DNA of 64,000 nt from Elizabethkingia sp. YR214 (GTDB lineage Bacteria > Bacteroidota > Bacteroidia > Flavobacteriales > Weeksellaceae): NCBI RefSeq assembly GCF_003058195.1, contig NZ_QBUH01000002.1, positions 1 through 64,000 on the forward strand, read 5' to 3'. Each line of letters starts with the position of its first letter. Position 1 is the stretch's first letter. Shown here in pieces: positions 62,920-64,000 of this stretch. The notes beneath the pieces were generated by a model. It saw only the letters and a list, made by a program, of their open reading frames with translations. It did not search any database and was not told where the DNA came from. The position numbers and the translations under genes are program-made.

Positions 62920-63075
62920 GGGTGTAAATTTGCTTATACGGTTAAACAGTTTTACAAAGATTAATCAATATGTCAATGGGTGAATATGTGAATGTGTTAA
63001 TTTGCTAAACCGTATAATCGTTAATTTGTATATACAGTTTTACAGTTACACGATTGAGCGGTTTCACAATTGACT
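62920..63075. repeat. Intergenic repeat, copy B (two modules)
   Basis: GTAAATTTGCTTATACGGTTAAACAG begins near 62924 in two pieces, with 38 bases 62946-62983 identical to 61170-61207, then a second module at 63018 (TCGTTAATTTG). It fills the gap between the beta-lactamase and the helicase genes. Confidence 0.7.
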
Positions 63076-63088
63076 AACAACTAGTTCT

Positions 63089-64000
63089 TTACAAAATACT
63101 CAATAGGTCATCTTTGGAAAGGCTACTGAAGAAAGAGGTTTCGGTGGTAATAAGATCCTGAGCCAGTTTTTTCTTTTTCTTTTGCAGGTTCATCATTTTT
63201 TCTTCAATAGTATCAGAACAAATCATTCGTACAGCCACTACATTTTTAGTCTGTCCGATACGGTAGCTGCGGTCTATTGCCTGATTTTCTACAGCAGGAT
63301 TCCACCATGGGTCTACCAGGTATACATAATCAGCCTCAGTAAGGTTAAGACCTGTACCACCGGCTTTCAGGCTGATAAGGAAAACCCGAACCTGATGGTT
63401 ATTCTGGAAGTGCTGAACTTTTGCACCGCGATCACGGGTTTGCCCGGTAAGGTATTCATAACGGATGTTCTTCTCATCCAGCTTAGCTTTAATCAGATCC
63501 AGCATTTCTACAAACTGGGAAAATACCAGTATTTTATGCTCTTTAGATTTGTTTTCTATCTGCTCAGTCAGAATCTCAATTTTTACAGCATTATCCCCTG
63601 AATGCCCATCCTTTAGTAAAGCAGGGGAGTTGCATATCTGTCGGAGCCTGGTTAGTCCTGTTAGTACATGCATGCTTTTATTGTGGATTTCATCTTCCTC
63701 TGTAGCCGATATAAAATCCCGAACTTCCTTTTCATAGATATCATAAATTCGGCGCTGTTCCTCATTCATTTCGCAATAAATCAGCATCTCGGTTTTCTCC
63801 GGTAGTTCTGTAGCAACCTGCTTTTTGGTTCTTCTGAGGATAAATGGTTTTATTTTATTTTGAAGTTCTATAGCCCGTTTACTGTATTCGAATTTATCGA
63901 TAGGAATGGCGTATATGTCTTTGAAATATTGCTTGCTTCCCAATAGTCCGGGACAGGCAAAGGAAAGCTGCCCGTACAAATCAAAAGTATTATTCTCTAC
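63089..64000 (-). CDS. SNF2 family DEAD/DEAH-box helicase, C-terminal part
   Basis: Partial: it continues past the right edge of the window. The visible ~304 residues are the C-terminal lobe of a SNF2-type ATPase (HepA-like): PFILRRTKKQVATELPEKTE, motif IV/V in RVFLISLKAGGTGLNLTEADYVYLVDPWWNP and motif VI QAIDRSYRIGQTKNV. These use ATP to remodel protein-DNA complexes or release stalled RNA polymerase. The end (TSFFSSLSKDDLLSIL) is a normal SNF2 C-terminus. Confidence 0.93.
   Translation of the reverse strand, partial: VENNTFDLYGQLSFACPGLLGSKQYFKDIYAIPIDKFEYSKRAIELQNKIKPFILRRTKKQVATELPEKTEMLIYCEMNEEQRRIYDIYEKEVRDFISATEEDEIHNKSMHVLTGLTRLRQICNSPALLKDGHSGDNAVKIEILTEQIENKSKEHKILVFSQFVEMLDLIKAKLDEKNIRYEYLTGQTRDRGAKVQHFQNNHQVRVFLISLKAGGTGLNLTEADYVYLVDPWWNPAVENQAIDRSYRIGQTKNVVAVRMICSDTIEEKMMNLQKKKKKLAQDLITTETSFFSSLSKDDLLSIL

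Overview
The window reads as chromosome of a low-GC flavobacterium of the Weeksellaceae, most likely Elizabethkingia. The main reasons are a class A beta-lactamase of the CME/PER/VEB type (CME enzymes were described from the organism now called Elizabethkingia meningoseptica), promoters with the Bacteroidota -7 element TAnnTTTG a short way upstream of many starts, many Bacteroidota families (PCMD, fimbrillin-like, haem-binding domain, DUF3347, LytS/LytTR pairs) and lipoproteins with short lipoboxes. I see no rRNA, tRNA, CRISPR array, transposase or phage gene. The genus is inferred from memory of protein families; no search was run.

Layout. 0-5 kb: an AraC regulator divergent from a TolC / membrane-fusion / MFS efflux operon. 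5.3-8 kb: a lipoprotein-type LytS histidine kinase with its LytTR regulator. 8-11.6 kb: agmatine deiminase-like lipoprotein, AHSA1-type protein, luciferase-like monooxygenase, FMN reductase. 11.9-16 kb: AraC regulator, a zinc-ribbon metallo-beta-lactamase-fold protein with an incomplete metal site, a D-2-hydroxyacid dehydrogenase, an S41 protease, then a decayed gene. 16.4-22.4 kb: alpha/beta hydrolase, HdeD-like membrane protein, an 870-base non-coding stretch rich in RNA structure, a TPR/LuxR regulator and a DUF389 membrane protein. 22.8-26.3 kb: a fimbrillin-like lipoprotein whose signal peptide is interrupted by a stop codon, and a metzincin-like lipoprotein with a discoidin domain.

27-36.7 kb: SDR, two small membrane proteins, an ABC exporter whose permease is fused to a periplasmic thioredoxin domain, a ferredoxin-like protein, a haem-binding/DUF3347 pair, a Cys-rich secreted protein, and a MarR-lipocalin-photolyase operon. 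36.8-46.8 kb: GH20 hexosaminidase with PA14, a Cys/Gly-rich bacteriocin-like peptide, a membrane AraC regulator, SDR, GNAT, acyltransferase, a beta-barrel protein with a PCMD lipoprotein, and a cold-shock/RRM RNA-binding pair. 47-58 kb: acyl-CoA dehydrogenase, azoreductase-DGPF-ECF sigma operon, serine hydrolase, esterase/Crp/flavodoxin set, a deformylase-methionine aminopeptidase pair next to another Crp regulator, and aldo/keto reductase. 58-64 kb: aconitase, a small membrane protein, the CME-like beta-lactamase and the C-terminal part of a SNF2 helicase, with related repeats in the three intergenic gaps from 60,994 to 63,088.

The best candidates for something undescribed are the ABC-2 permease-thioredoxin fusion with its ATPase, the bacteriocin-like peptide, the structured region at 18.8-19.3 kb and the repeat family around the beta-lactamase. 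Much of the rest is ordinary accessory and housekeeping content, divided by clear hairpin terminators.
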